Made by a program: the position numbers and the translations under genes. From the NCBI GenBank assembly GCA_963693085.1, contig OY856409.1, positions 524,208,803-524,272,802 of the forward strand: DNA of 64,000 nucleotides. Direction: 5' to 3'. Below are positions 47,391 through 59,318 of the stretch, piece by piece (within the stretch, counting starts at the first letter, position 1; every line of letters begins with the position of its first letter). The stretch comes from Alisma plantago-aquatica. Its lineage: Eukaryota; Streptophyta; Magnoliopsida; Alismatales; Alismataceae. The notes below the pieces were generated by a model. The model saw nothing but the letters and a program-made list of their open reading frames with translations, was not told where the DNA came from and did no database searches.

Positions 47391-48559
47391 TGTTGGTATG
47401 TATGCCCTGAGAGCCAATCATGGGATGATTGGTGGGATACGCTAAGATTGATTTGATAAACATCAAAGGCAAGCTTCCAATTCTTTCTGGTTCACTCATA
47501 TGAGATAGTGATAGAACAGATTGAATGTCTAGAGAATGACAGTACTCAATGACGTATGCCTTCAGGTTCATGACCTGAACGATGAGATCATACGGATGCT
47601 AAGAGCTTGTACATTATTCTTATGTCCCTAGTCGGATGTCATTGTGGAAGGTAGATAGACAACAATGACACACAAGACTAGATTGTGGTGTTGGTTGATG
47701 ACAGAATCTCATTAGTCATGATATAGATATATCAAACCAAACACATAGGTACGTGTTGGAGAACAAGTGTACCGGATAGACCCACCGTGAGTTTGACACA
47801 TGGAACCATGACATGGTAGTCACAGTCAGTACTCACAGTGATGGTGGTGAGTGTGATTCTTAGACCTGAAATCGCTACACTCAACACATGTCGTTGGGCA
47901 CACTTTGACATCATCAAACGCAGTCCTGAAACATGGGTTGTTATAAAGGTGATGATTGGGTGGCTTTGACACATGGGGCTTTTGAGGGGTGAGTGATGGA
48001 TATGGGATTTGTCCCTCCTGAGGGAGTTTGATATCCAAGGCCACTTGATGAGTAGGATTGAGATAGGCGTGCGCATGCATGTGTGAATCAGTATGTTATG
48101 TTGATGTCATACATATCTCGTTCAATCTACTCTGAGATCAAGAAAGTGAATGAATGTTGACAGGATGATTGTTCCATGCCTCGAGTTCATTTGGGATATC
48201 AGTGACAAAGGAATTATACATTCACTGTAACACCATTCACAGATTGTAGGATGAAAGTTGTTCTCCAAATTTCTACTTCCACTTGGGTAGCACCGCTCTT
48301 TGCTTGTGAAGTCATAAGTGTTATGGAGTTTCACTTCCAACGTGAAATGGACCTGCAGGGTCACACACATAGGATTTAACCTGGAAGAGGAGTTTTGTCC
48401 ACAAGCAATGTTTATATTGATTACTAAAGGAGTTTAGTAGTTCAATTAAACACTCAATTAATCGATAGCTCAATATCATATTGTTCAAGGTGTTGGACGC
48501 ATTGATTGGAGTATCAGATTGATTGAAATCGCAATTGACTGATTCTGCACAACCTGCAC

Positions 48560-48960
48560 TCCCAACCGATCGGTTTAAGTGTTGAACCGATCGGCTGAGG
48601 TTGCTGAACCGGTCGGCTCAAGTGTTGAGTCGATCGGCTCATGGTCAGAGTGAAATGATCGGTTCAAGTGTTGAACTGCTCGGTTCAACTGGTGCAACCG
48701 AGCAAGTTGGGAAAGTCAGGTCGGTGAGAATTTTCCTTGCGTTTCACTTGCCCAATTTGATTGGAACAAGGATTGGTATTCGATGCCATTTAGAAACAAA
48801 AGAAGGAAAGTCAATCGGGAACTGATCAGGACCATGAACCGACCGGTTCAGAAGTGAACTGATCGGCTCATGGGTCCCAACCGATCGGTTGGTGTTCCAA
48901 CCGACCGGTTCAGGTCCCCAACCGACCGGTTCACTTGTGAACCGATCGGTTCAGGTTGCG
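48560..48960 (+). repeat. AACCGAYCGGTT palindrome array, copia B 5' LTR
   Basis: A dozen or so perfect or one-off copies of the 12-bp palindromes AACCGATCGGTT and AACCGACCGGTT (or half-variants such as CGATCGGCTC) are separated by short linkers like CAAGTGTTG. They lie just upstream of the TATA box, in the promoter (U3) part. Confidence 0.88.
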
Positions 48961-49052
48961 AGTTGGTTGCTTTTGTGGAAAATCTTGTACCCTTCTACTC
49001 CTGCGTTTAGTCCCGTATTGCCCGGGATAGAGAACCCTGTCCCATGACCCTC

Positions 49053-49062
49053 CTATATATAG
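49053..49062 (+). promoter_or_regulatory. TATA box of copia B 5' LTR
   Basis: CTATATATAG sits in GACCCTCCTATATATAGAGG. The 3' LTR has CTATATATATAG at 55868-55879. Confidence 0.6.
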
Positions 49063-49612
49063 AGGTAGTGGGGGCTTCTCAGACAACAACTCAGTGCAAC
49101 CAGTTGCTCTGCAAGTTGTCATTCTCTCTGGTTTTGGCAACTGAGAGAGAGCCCGAGCAAGTGCTTCCCGCAAAGGGAGGTGCAACAAGGGAAGGACAAC
49201 TGCAATTGCAACTGGAGGTAGGAGAGTGTGTTAGTGACTAGTACGTCAACAGGAGGGTGTGACTTCTTCCACTTTCTTGTAGGACAAGGAGTGTGGAGTT
49301 CCAGGTGGTCCGTGTGGACTACTACAGAGGTGGGAGGACACTGCCGCTTAGGAGGACAACTGTTATCCGACAGTCCGGTAGGAGGAGGAGTCAGTCCCGG
49401 TGCGACCAGGAGCTGCACAGACACCGTCCAAGACCGAAGTTGAAGATCGTGCAAGGTGTGAGGTATTGTCGCCAAGCAAGCCTCGGGACAAGGTATGATT
49501 CCACAAACCATCCTTTCCTAATATATAGACGTTGACGCGTTTCCTCGGTATGGGTTTGGGGGAGAAATTTTTTGTTTCCGCTGCCTTCTCCATTTCCCTT
49601 AAAACCCAATAG

Positions 49613-49624
49613 TGGTATCAGAGC
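49613..49624 (+). promoter_or_regulatory. Primer binding site of copia B
   Basis: TGGTATCAGAGC, complementary to initiator tRNA-Met, lies one base after the LTR end. Confidence 0.93.
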
Positions 49625-50950
49625 CATGTCAACTGTTCTATATTTTAGGAATATCGATATGATCGATTTTGGTTTGTCGCCTTTATTTATTGCATACAAT
49701 GCGAATAATATTGGCTTTATGCATGTCCAATCCTAAATCCACAAATCCCAATTACATATATGATATGTATTATTAATGCACTCGATATGCGTCGCCCTTA
49801 AACGAGTTTTGTGGTGGATGTGTGCAGCATGATTATGGCCTATAAACCCCTTTCTGTGTGTGGTTGTTTGTGGTTGCTTGCATCTCGGTCTGCGCACCGA
49901 TCTTCCCTCTCTTATTCCTAATGTAACTCGAAATAATTCGAGATTCTTTCCTACCTTTACTCCCCCCGAATGTAACTCGGGGTTTCCCTTTTTAAAGCAA
50001 TGTAATAATTAGGATAGATTTTATTTCCTATTATGAAGAAGACCGACGGACATCTGACGACAGCTGAAATGATCAGTTCAAGGTGTGAACCGATCGGTTG
50101 ACGTTCCAGACGATCGGTTCAAGGAGTGAACCGACCGGTTGATGACCGGTTCGAGGAGCGAGATGAGCGGGTGGCGGCCATGAAGAGATGCACGACGACC
50201 AGGCGAACCGATCGGTTGGAGGAGCCAACCGATCGGCTGGTGGCACCCAGACGACCGGCTGGAGAGAACAGATCATTCATGTAATGAGATGATCTACTCG
50301 GAAGGCAAAGGCACAGAGTTCATCTTGTACAGGTTGCATGTGATGTAGACCTAGATGATTGTGATTCCTCTTGGCTCGAGGAATCACATTAGGATGGCCA
50401 TAATCATCGCTTTTATCGTTTGTGCATGTTTTCTGTGGGATATAGCATGTATATGATATGTACTATGTATTGTGGTGATTGGATATGTATATGTATATAA
50501 AAACCAAATCCCTCATTAAATATTAAGTTTTAGATGCCTTCCAAATGCGATACACGTGAAAAGCTTGATCGACCAAGTGTGGGCACGCCCTAGCGTGGTG
50601 CACCGTCTATCTCGTGGAAGCATGAAGGATGAATGTGTGGGTCTGCCCTAGCAGGGTGCATATTCATCGTGTTTGCTTTGGGTCGGACTTAACAAGGTGA
50701 TCTAGATGGGATCTAGTACCTTGAGGCATGGAGATGATCATTTCAAAGAGTTGTATATGACATCTTATCAAGAGTTGCATATGATGCAATTGGCAAGAGT
50801 TGCCTACCTGAGAGATCTAAGTTGTAGGCGATCATCCCTAGCTGACTCATAACTTAGAGGATTTCAGGATCTTGCCCACTAGAAGGTTGTACGCTGCAAT
50901 CTTCCGAATTGATGGTGAGGGCTATCAATTTGAACTAAAATAGTGGGAGC
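49625..50950 (+). other. 5' leader of copia B with a second palindrome cluster
   Basis: No coding domain. 50065-50275 repeats the AACCGATCGGTT / ACCGACCGGTT motif seven or eight times, as in the LTR. A short imperfect repeat (GCCCTAGCGTGGTGCA, GCCCTAGCAGGGTGCA) lies at about 50586-50660. Confidence 0.7.
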
Positions 50951-51765
50951 GATAATTAATTAAAGGCCTAATTTTATCGTCACCTTTCAAATCAATCAAA
51001 CAAGTCAAAAGCGTTTTGGACTAAAATTGCATATATTTCCTTTTGTTAAAATAAATGGTTAATCAACAAATCACTTTATTTGCGATCAGTCTTTGAGACC
51101 AACAAATTAAATGGGAATAATTCCACGAATGGTTAGGATGATGAGAAGTGTTCTCAAAGAAGCAAAAGCTCCAAGTCCTACCAAGACCAGATAAACTCAA
51201 TCCCACCACATCAATGGCTGAAGGTATGCTTATGGAAGCATACCGAGGATGACATTGATGAGGAGTGCTTTATGATGTTACAGAGACAACATGAGACATA
51301 TGATGTCTCAAGGACACTGTCCTAGTATGTCATGACAGAAGGAGATCCAGTAAGGTATTCACACACTCAATGTGATTGGGTATGTGGAAAACCTGACTAA
51401 GAAGGATTCCCTCTGAGCCAAGAGTTGTCTATTGGTATGATACTGCAAATGTTGCGACAATCATACAATTCATGATAAGCTACAACATGAACAACTTTGA
51501 CAAGCGTTGACAGAGTTGTTGGACATGTTGAGGATAGTAAAGGCGAAGATGAAGAAAGACAAACCATAATCTTTGATGTGATCAAAGAGAAAGGTAAGTC
51601 TTAAGGGCAAGGGCAAGGGCAAAGCTAAGAAGTGTTCTGATGCTAGCCAGCAACCCAAGCCGTCTTCAGCCTCAAAGGCACATGGGAAAGGGTGTATGAG
51701 GGAAGTACCCTCCATATCTGGAAGAACAAAGAAGATGAAGGAGGGGATAGAGATCTCCACCTAAG
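50951..51765 (+). pseudogene. Copia B gag remnant
   Basis: Broken plus-strand frames resemble plant copia gag. 51350-51480 contains residues comparable to 'LG--LS-EL-I--IL--LP-SYN-F---YNMN', followed at 51480-51560 by NNFDKALTELLDMLRIV-like text and at 51600-51660 by a basic lysine/glycine stretch GKGKGKAKKCSDASQQPKPS, which precedes the zinc knuckle in this family. I do not find an intact knuckle. Stops and frameshifts occur throughout. Confidence 0.6.
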
Positions 51766-54175
51766 GTATCATGAAATGAACTGCTTCTCTATCTGAGGTA
51801 TATGATACCAAGATATGGATCTATCATATATGATATGCAAGATCCACAAAGAAGTGATGGCCTTTGTGAAAGGACCAAGAAAGAAGTACCCATCATTGGA
51901 GAAAGTGTTGCTGCCATAGATAGGAGTACCTTTCAGTTCATTTCATCCTAAAGGGCACGAAATAGAGTTGAGAACTGCTATTTCATATAATGCCAATAGA
52001 TAGAAACACTTTATTTTTTCATATTGTATGACAATGATGGCAATTAATAAAGTTGATGTTTCAATCTTAAAGATATGATCTTTGTGACAATGCCTTGTTT
52101 ATCTTGTGATACATGGTATGCATAAGATAAAATGATACCTAAAGTTATTGATAACTCAAACAATCAAATTAGCATCAATCATGAGAAATTCATTTCTAGT
52201 TTCCATGTGATGGATAAATCTAGACTCTTTTGGTTAGAGAACCAATAAGAGACATGAATATCTTGGACATGATTAATCAATCTTCACTAATGTAGTGGGA
52301 GAATGATTATCCTATTAGGTATAATACATGTGATGTATTTACATACCTATTGGAACAAATGCTAATACTTCAAATGGTATTTAGAGAAATACCAATATGA
52401 ATATCTTGAAGTGTTCAAGATTATCATAAATGAAGTACAAATTTGGTAAAGTGTTAATTCTTGATGAGATCAATGAATGAAATACTTGGACCAAATGTTT
52501 GAGACCCTTATGAGTGACTATGATAGTGTATCATAGTGAACTCATGATTAAGGCATGATGATGTCTAAATCAAGAAGGAATCATACTCTAAGAAGATAGA
52601 GAATGATTATCGAATAACTAAATTCTTCTTAATAAAAGAATACCCCACACTAATAAAGTAAATTAAGAATCACAAGGGTTGTGAGTTCTTATATCCTTAA
52701 CAGATACACCTCAATTATCTATGTGATAAGTTGTTCATGTGATGAGTCAACTATCTAGATGAATATGAGGAATCAAATTTTGAGTTATGGTTTATGGCCA
52801 TTACATCCTAAATGACATCCATGTCAACCATAAGGTATGACCTTGATGGTAGCACTCATTGGAAGAAATCCATAAATGCAAATAAGTCTTAAGTGTTAAG
52901 ACACATGGATAAAATTTTAAGAAGGATGATGTTTGTTGATTCCAACTTAATGACTAAGACATTTGGCATATGGATACTAAAACCGCATTCCTATGAGGAA
53001 TAAAACACGAATGTGTACGTGACACAACCTATAAGGTTTATGAATCCACTAATGCAAATGAAGTCTATAAGTTACAATGGACTAATCAATGTGATGGATT
53101 GAGTACAAGCAACTTAGAATTGGATCTTTACTTTGATGATATAGTCAAAGGGTTTGACTGCTTTGTCAAAGATAAAGAAGGGATCTGTGATTTAGTGGGA
53201 GCGTATTCACATTCCACATGTTGATGTGAAATGGAAATCCAAAAGTGGAAATTGTCTTTAAGGAAGATAGAGATATTTACTATGTGATAGGAATAGAGAT
53301 CTATAGAGATAGTTCTCGAAAAACCTCTTGACCTGAAAAGAGAGAACATACATTGGCAATCTGTACTGAAGTGTTCAGTATGCACAGATTCAGTGGGAGA
53401 AAACTTGTCCATGCTACATGGAGTTAGTATCCCAAGGCCAAGTGTCCAATTCTTATGAAGAATGGGAACACTAAGAATAGATATGGATCTATCATGTATG
53501 TAATCATCCCATTGTCTTGCATGGCAAGAACAAAATGCATTCATCATCTTGTATATATGACATGACAATTTGATGTGCTCATCCTGTTAACTCGTATGTG
53601 GGACATGACGAGTGGATGTCTGTCTACTTCCAGTAAGGGTTACTGGAATACCATGAGAACTTGATAAGTACTTGTGAAGTACTAGTTCTATGGAGATAAG
53701 GAAGAGTTTGATGTAAAGAGTTACATTGATGCAAACTTCCAAAAGGACAGAAAATTAATCACAAAATATACATAGGATGTATAAAAGTGAAAGTTTGTTG
53801 ATAATTGGAAATGTTCCAATAAAACCATTTAAAAGGAAATGCCGAGTATCTATGTGTTAGAGAACAACAGTAGATACTATATGGATCTGGAAGTTCATCG
53901 GATGAACTTATAGATATTCCACTCATTGATGACAAGTCTGGAATCCTTGATCATACAATGTGGCTAAAGGTTAGCAAAGGAATACTAGATCGCATATTAC
54001 GGCAACTCCATCTCATACGTGTGACGTACAGCGAAGAGATGTGAGACATGCAATTTATACTGACTTTGGCAAGGTGTTTCCATTACTCACTATGTTGGCA
54101 CTAGAGCACAGTAACATGTGGGACATGTTTGAAGATCACTATGAATATGATTCAAGGGTGATTGGCTCGCAGTTC
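51766..54175 (+). pseudogene. Copia B pol remnant (integrase, RT, RNase H)
   Basis: No intact domain. Near 53440-53500 a YGSIMYV segment resembles the YASAIGSIMYA block after RT, followed by text comparable to SRYQ-NPG--HW--V K-ILKYLR and, at about 53690-53740, to VY G--EL-V-GY-DASFQTD (start of RNase H). The segment from 51900 to 53400 shows no clear motif. The order agrees with copia (RT then RNase H near the 3' end). The minus-strand frame 53128-53568 is a by-product. Confidence 0.5.
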
Positions 54176-54186
54176 AAGTGGGAGTC
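54176..54186 (+). promoter_or_regulatory. Polypurine tract of copia B
   Basis: AAGTGGGAGTC lies directly before TGTTGGTATG of the 3' LTR, typical for copia. Confidence 0.85.
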
Positions 54187-56428
54187 TGTTGGTATGTATG
54201 CCCTGAGAGCCAATCATGGGATGATTGGTGGGATACGCTAAGATTGATTTGATAAACATCAAAGGCAAGCTTCCAATTCTTTCTGGTTCACTCATATGAG
54301 ATAGTGATAGAACAGATTGAATGTCTAGAGAATGACAGTACTCAATGACATATGCCTTCAGGTTCATGACCTGAACGATGAGATCATACGGATGCTATGA
54401 GTTTGTACATTCTTGTTATGTCCCTAGTCGGATGTCATTATGGAAGGTAGATAGACAACAATGACACACAAGACTAGATTGTGGTGTTGGTTGATGACAA
54501 AATATCATTAGTCATGATATAGAGATATCAAACCAAACACATAGGTACTTGTTGGAGAACAAGTGTACCAGATAGACCCACTGTGAGTTGGACACATGGA
54601 ACCATGACATGGTAGTCACAGTCAGTACTCACAATGATGGTGATGAGTGTGATTCTTAGACCTGAAATCACTGCACTCAACACATGTCGTTGGGCACACT
54701 TTGACATCATCAAACGCAGTCTTGAAACATGGGTTGTTATAAAGGTGATGATTGGGTGGCTTTGACACATGGGGCTTTTGAGGGGTGAGTGATAGATATG
54801 GGATTTGTCCCTCCTGAGGGAGTTTGATATCCAAGGCCACTTGATGAGTAGGATTGAGATAGGCGTGCGCACGCATGTGTGAATCAGTATGTGATATTGA
54901 TGTCATACATATCTCGTTCAATCTACTCTGAAATCAAGAAAGTGAATGAACGTTAACAGGATGATTGTTCCATGCCTCGAGTTCATTCGGGATATCAGTG
55001 ACAAAGGAATTATACATTCACTGTAACACCATTCACGAATTGTAGGATGAAAGTTGTTCTCCAACTTTCTACTTTCACTTGGGTAGCAATGATGTGTGAC
55101 TAGGCACCGCTCTTTGCTTGTGAAGTCATAAGTGTTATGGACTTTCACTGCCAATGTGAAATGGACCTACAGGGTCACACACATAGGATTTAACCTGGAA
55201 GAAGAGTTTTGTCCACAAGCAATGTTTAGATTGATTACTAAAGGAGTTTAGTAGTTCAATTAAACACTCAATTAATTGATAGCTCAATATCATATTGTTC
55301 AAGGTTTTGGATGCATTGATTGGAGTATCGGATTGATTGAAATTGCAATTGATTGATTCTGCATATCATGCACTCCCAACCAATCGGTTCAAGTGTTGAA
55401 CCGGTTGGCTGAGGTTGCTGAACCGGTCGGCTCAAGTGTTGAGTCGATCGGCTCATGGTCAGAGTGAAATGATCGGTTCAAGTGTTGAACCGATCGGTTC
55501 AAGTGTTGAACCGATCAGTTCAACTGGTGCAACCGAGCAAGTTGGGAAAGTCAGGTTGGTGAGAATTTTCCTTGCGTTTCACTTGCCCAATTTGATTGGA
55601 ACAAGGATTGGTATTCGATACCAATTAGAAACAAAAGAAGGAAAGTCAATTGGGAACTGATCAGGACCACGAACCGACCGGTTCAGAAGTGAAACGATCG
55701 GCTCATGGGTCCCAACCGATCGGTTGGTGTTCCAACCAACCGGTTCAGGTCCCCAACCGACCGGTTCAGGTTGCGAGTTGGTTGCTTTTGTGGAAAATCT
55801 TGAACCCTTCTACTCCTCTGTTTAGTCCCATATTGCCCGGGATAGAGAACCCTGTCCCATGACCCTCCTATATATATAGGGGTAGTGGGGGCTTCTCAGA
55901 CAACAACTCAGTGCAACCAATTGCTCTGCAAGTTGTCGTTCTCTCTGGTTTTGGCAACCGAGAGAGAGCTCGAGCAAGTGCTTCCTGCAAAGGGAGGTGC
56001 AGCAAGGGAAGGACAACTGTAGTTGTAACTGGAGCCAGGAGAGTGTGTTGGAGACTAGTACGTCAATAGGAGGGTGTGACTCCTTCCACTTCCTTGTAGG
56101 ACAAGGAGTGTGGAGTTCCAGGTGGTCCGTGTGGACTACTACAGAGGCGGGAGGACACTGCCGCTTAGGAGGACAACTGTCATCCGACAGTCCAGTAGGA
56201 GGAGTCATCAGTCCCGATGCGACCAGGAGCTGCACAGACACCGTCCAAGACCAGAGTTGAATACCGTGCAAGGCGCGAGGTATTGTCGCCAAGCAAGCCT
56301 CGGGACAAGGTATGATTCCACAAATCATCCTTTCCTAATATATAGATGTTGACGCGTTTCCTCGGTATGGGTTTGGGGGAGAAATTTTTTGTTTCCTCTG
56401 CCTTCTCCATCTCCCTTAAAACCCAACA
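54187..56428 (+). repeat. 3' LTR of copia B
   Basis: A close copy of 47391-49611, including the palindrome array (55375-55780) and the TATA box (55868-55879). It ends ...AAACCCAACA before the ATTGG duplication. Confidence 0.93.
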
Positions 56429-56433
56429 ATTGG

Positions 56434-57530
56434 ATGGACTTCTAACCTTGGAAAGTACCTGAGGGTGCCTATTTTGCACCACTGAGTAAACAAATCCACC
56501 CATGGTAGCATCATGTTGTCAATCCAAAGTAGACTAAATAGTTGGTCGTTGCGCCACCTTTCTCTTGTAGGAAGAATCACCTTAGCCAAATCCACACTCC
56601 AAAGCATCCCAACTTACAAAATGCAAACTGTTAAACTATCACCTCAGCTTTGTGATGACATTAACAAACATATTCGAAGATTCATATGGTCTGGGACTTC
56701 TCCTCAACATAAAGATTCCCTAGTTTCATGGAAGAAAATCAGTTCATGTAAGGGCACATGTGGTCTTAGTATCCAGGATGCTCGTGATCAGAATGATGCA
56801 CTTATGCTCAAGAATACCTGGTCTTTTATCTCTAACCCGAGCAAGCTATGGGTCCAAGTAATGAAAGCAAAATATATGAAGAATGGAAGACTTGTCTCCA
56901 AGCCTTGTTCCTCCACCTGGAGCTTCATCAAACGTAGCCTTGATGTCATCAAACTGCTCTGTATCAAATCTATTAATAATGGTGCTAGTACTAATGTCTG
57001 GCAAGACAAGTGGCTTGCTGGACAATCTGTTATGGATATGCATCCTGATTGGGCTATACCTGATGAACTCTCAGACCTTACAGTTAGTTGTATGTCATCT
57101 GTAGAATATGGTTGGGATTGGAGCTTTATTCACTCCTTCCTACCACCAGAAGTCGAAGAAATCATTAAGCACCTTCCAGCACCCTCAAACAACACCTTGG
57201 AAGACGAATGGATATGGTCCCTGGAGCAGACAGGTTGTTTTTCTTCTAAATCAGCTTATAAATGGCTTCGCAAGGAAAAGGAACTCACAATTCCAGGCAA
57301 CTAAAAGCAGCTTTGGGGTTCTGCCCTTCCTACCAGTATCAAAACTTTCCTTTGGCTCTTACAGCACCGAGCTCTCCTGACCAATGTTGAGAAGAATTGT
57401 CGTCATTTAGACAACTCCGATTTGTGCCCAGTGTGCAATAACAAAAGGGACACCATCCTTCATGCTCTAAGGGACTGCCCACCCAACGTTGAGTATGGCA
57501 CTTGGTGTCACCTGGCCTTGGGCACTTCAC
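56434..57530 (+). pseudogene. LINE-2 ORF2, RT thumb and zinc-binding region (resumes after copia B)
   Basis: With B removed the frame continues from 47390: ...CLGIGWTSNLGKYLRVP, a stop, then MLSIQSRLNSWSLRHLSLVG (56513), TLAKSTLQSIPTYKMQ, HIRRFIWSG and an NVWQDKWLAG segment, the post-RT region conserved in plant L1 ORF2. After a stop at 57302 it reads LPTSIKTFLWLLQHRALLTN and DLCPVCNNKRDTILHALRDC, the zinc-binding reverse-transcriptase domain (zf-RVT: C-x2-C ... H-x4-C). A frameshift follows near 57530. Confidence 0.9.
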
Positions 57531-57539
57531 TTTACAAGA

Positions 57540-58275
57540 AAAAGACTGGATTGATCAGGGTATGAACGTCCACCACCCATCTCACATGCTATGGGCTGTC
57601 ACTTGTTGGTACCTGTGGCAGTGTCATAACAACCTCATCTACTAGGGGTTAAAGCAACCTACTGCAAGCAAAGTCCTTTTCATCAAGCAGTGTAGTCTCA
57701 CAATTCAAAACATAGCCTCTCAGGATAGGGAAAGAGTATCCACTATTACCCACACCCAGGGAAATTTTCAAGGTAGAGATATGTATGTTTTCACGGATGC
57801 ATCGTTCCAAGTTTGCACGCATAGCGCTGCCATTGCGGTCCATGATGTGAATGATAGAGGTATGCATATTATGGGGATGGGTTGTATTATAAGATCCACC
57901 TCAGCAATGGATGCAGAAGCCAAAGCCATCGTGAGAGTTGTTGAATTATGCAAGCAACATCACTGGGACAATGCATACATTCTTTCTGACTCTCAAACTG
58001 TGGTCTGAGCTATTACCAGAAGAATTTTTGTCCCACTCCTAAAACCCTATGTGATGAAGGTGATTACCCTCATCCCTCCTGAAACAATTCTCTATATCAT
58101 TCGCATCCATAACATGCATTCTGATAGGATTGCAAAGCACTGCCTTTCAACCAAAGATAACCTTAGTTTTTCAAATCCTATCCCTAGCACTTTCAATTTC
58201 ATTACTCTTGTAAACATTTCTGCGATTTTGGCTGCACTAGAGAGCAGCATGAATAAATAGTCTAGTTGTCTACAA
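57540..58275 (+). pseudogene. LINE-2 ORF2, C-terminal RNase H
   Basis: The frame 57781-58008 reads YVFTDASFQVCTHSAAIAVH, then MDAEAKAIVRVVELCK and YILSDSQTVV; downstream, after a stop (58006) and a frameshift, IHNMHSDRIAKHCLS. These supply the four acidic positions of a plant LINE RNase H (TDAS, AEAKA, SDS, SDRIAK). The domain follows zf-RVT, the usual order. The stretch 57540-57780 bridges the two with no motif. The LINE ends at about 58275. Confidence 0.85.
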
Positions 58276-58376
58276 AAATCATATTTGTATGAAATAATTA
58301 TAATGTTTGTGACATCCCCCTTAAGAGTTATGCTTCTTCTCAATAATTGATATTTTGAAAAAAGTGGGGTGCTACA
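58276..58376 (+). repeat. 3' LTR of element A, piece 4 (terminal 101 bases)
   Basis: GACATCCCCCTTAAGAGTTATGC...AAAAAAGTGGGGTGCTACA matches the end of the 5' LTR (GAAACATCCCCCTTGAGAATAAGG...AAAAAGTGGGGGTG) and ends TACA before LINE-1 resumes. Confidence 0.8.
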
Positions 58377-59318
58377 CATCGACAAGGATTTCCCTACTTA
58401 TGAAGAAGACAATGAGTAGCAACAATAATGGGTGGCAGGGTTTAAAGCTTCTCTTAGGAAGTAGCAAATGACTGTAACATAGGGAGTGTTTGGAGGATGA
58501 AGTCCAAAGAAGAAACTACTTTTCCAAACAAAGAGGAAAGTCAAGAATTCAAGGGGTTGTGGGTGACAAGGACGGTCCAAAGTGAAAGGTAGGGAGGAGA
58601 GGACCATCATGGTTTCTTCAAGGTTGATGGCTCTTGAGGAAACTAAAAAAGTGAGGAGTCGAGTGAGATCCATAGAGAAATAATACCAAAGAGGTGGGAT
58701 TTTTGAGATAGTGTCATGAGTAGCTTTCTCAACAAAGAATGCAATGAAAGGTGTTTTTGGGAGAAGAAGGTGTCAGAGTGACTAGAAGTGCAGTGAGGAG
58801 ATTCACAATAGAAGAGCTGCTCATGTTGAGGGAATAAAAACAAATCTTTAAAGATCTCTCAGTGATGGAGTTGAGCAAGAAAGAAGATGTGGAGCAAGGG
58901 ATGCTCAAGTTCCTCTGTCTGATCAGGTCATAGGCCAAGAGAATGAAAGCACATGCATGAATGAAGGAGAAGTGCAATGAAGGTCTATCATGAGGGCACA
59001 TTAATAGAAGGACATATATGAAAGATAGAAAGAAGACCAGGGGGAATAGCTCAGGGATACTAAAAAAAGGAAAATCCCTAGGGTTTACAAGATAAGTAGA
59101 GGAGCATGATTGGGGATTCTGGAAGAAGAGGTGGTCTGGGACACATTGGCAGGAAAGAGGAGTAGGCTTGTAAAAGATTGTGATATGGAACTTGATGAAG
59201 ATTTATTCTAAGGAGACTCTAGCAAGAAGGTCAAGAAAAGTCATCTGAGAAGCAGTAAAGAGGGGGTTTTTAGTGCCCAAGTAGCGGAGGTTGGGAATAA
59301 CCAATCCCGCAAAGAGGA
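58377..59318 (+). pseudogene. LINE-1 ORF1, C-terminal part (resumes after element A)
   Basis: The reading DKDFPTYEEDNE...VAGFKASLRK continues the ...LLGHV zinc-knuckle region cut at 16503, equivalent to '-Y-E------YG-WLRA' after the knuckle in other plant LINEs. From 58440 on frames are broken and no domain is visible; this variable linker leads to ORF2 at 59319. Confidence 0.6.

Larger units (their letters stand above)
47391..49611 (+). repeat. 5' LTR of copia B
   Basis: Starts TGTTGGTATGTATGCCC and ends ...TTAAAACCCAATA (the other LTR ends CCCAACA). It holds an AACCGAYCGGTT motif array (48560-48960) and a TATA box. The open frames at 48931-49700 on both strands recur in the 3' LTR and are not supported as genes. 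Confidence 0.93.
47391..56428 (+). mobile_element. Ty1/copia retrotransposon 'B' with large LTRs and decayed coding region
   Basis: A 9.0-kb plus-strand element. LTRs 47391-49611 and 54187-56428 (about 2.2 kb) differ by only a few percent in the stretches I compared. The primer site is 49613-49624, the polypurine tract 54176-54186, and the exact 5-bp target duplication ATTGG lies at 47386-47390 and 56429-56433. The interior (about 4.6 kb) reads as copia gag-pol only in fragments and has no ORF of useful length. It is inserted in frame-carrying ORF2 of LINE-2, which resumes at 56434. Confidence 0.93.
44659..58275 (+). mobile_element. LINE-2: 5'-truncated plant L1-type LINE, interrupted by copia B
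   Basis: A plus-strand non-LTR element of about 4.6 kb once B is removed. It is flanked by AAATCAT (44652-44658 and 58276-58282). It carries the C-terminal part of ORF1, then ORF2 with endonuclease, RT, zinc-binding and RNase H. It lacks most of ORF1, as expected from incomplete reverse transcription. The A-tail is reduced to a few A before the target repeat. It inserted near the end of the 3' LTR of element A. Confidence 0.92.
16504..58376 (+). mobile_element. Element 'A': large-LTR, non-coding (LARD-like) retrotransposon carrying three nested insertions
   Basis: The 5' LTR is 16504-18916 (2.4 kb), the primer site 18919-18930, the interior 18917-19546 (about 0.63 kb), the polypurine tract just before 19547, and the 3' LTR is in four pieces: 19547-19994, 35994-36518, 42891-44658 and 58276-58376. 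The four pieces match successive parts of the 5' LTR. The interior has no recognisable coding sequence, so it would depend on proteins from another element. It sits in ORF1 of LINE-1, whose reading resumes at 58377. The target duplication is not clear: left flank ...ATGTCA, right flank CATCG.... Confidence 0.8.

Noticed and set aside
48560..48960. CRISPR array
   Set aside because: Motifs are 12-bp palindromes with irregular, similar linkers, in an LTR of a plant retrotransposon, with no cas genes.
53128..53568. 146-codon minus-strand gene in copia B
   Set aside because: It runs antisense to the copia RT/RNase H remnant and shows no domain.
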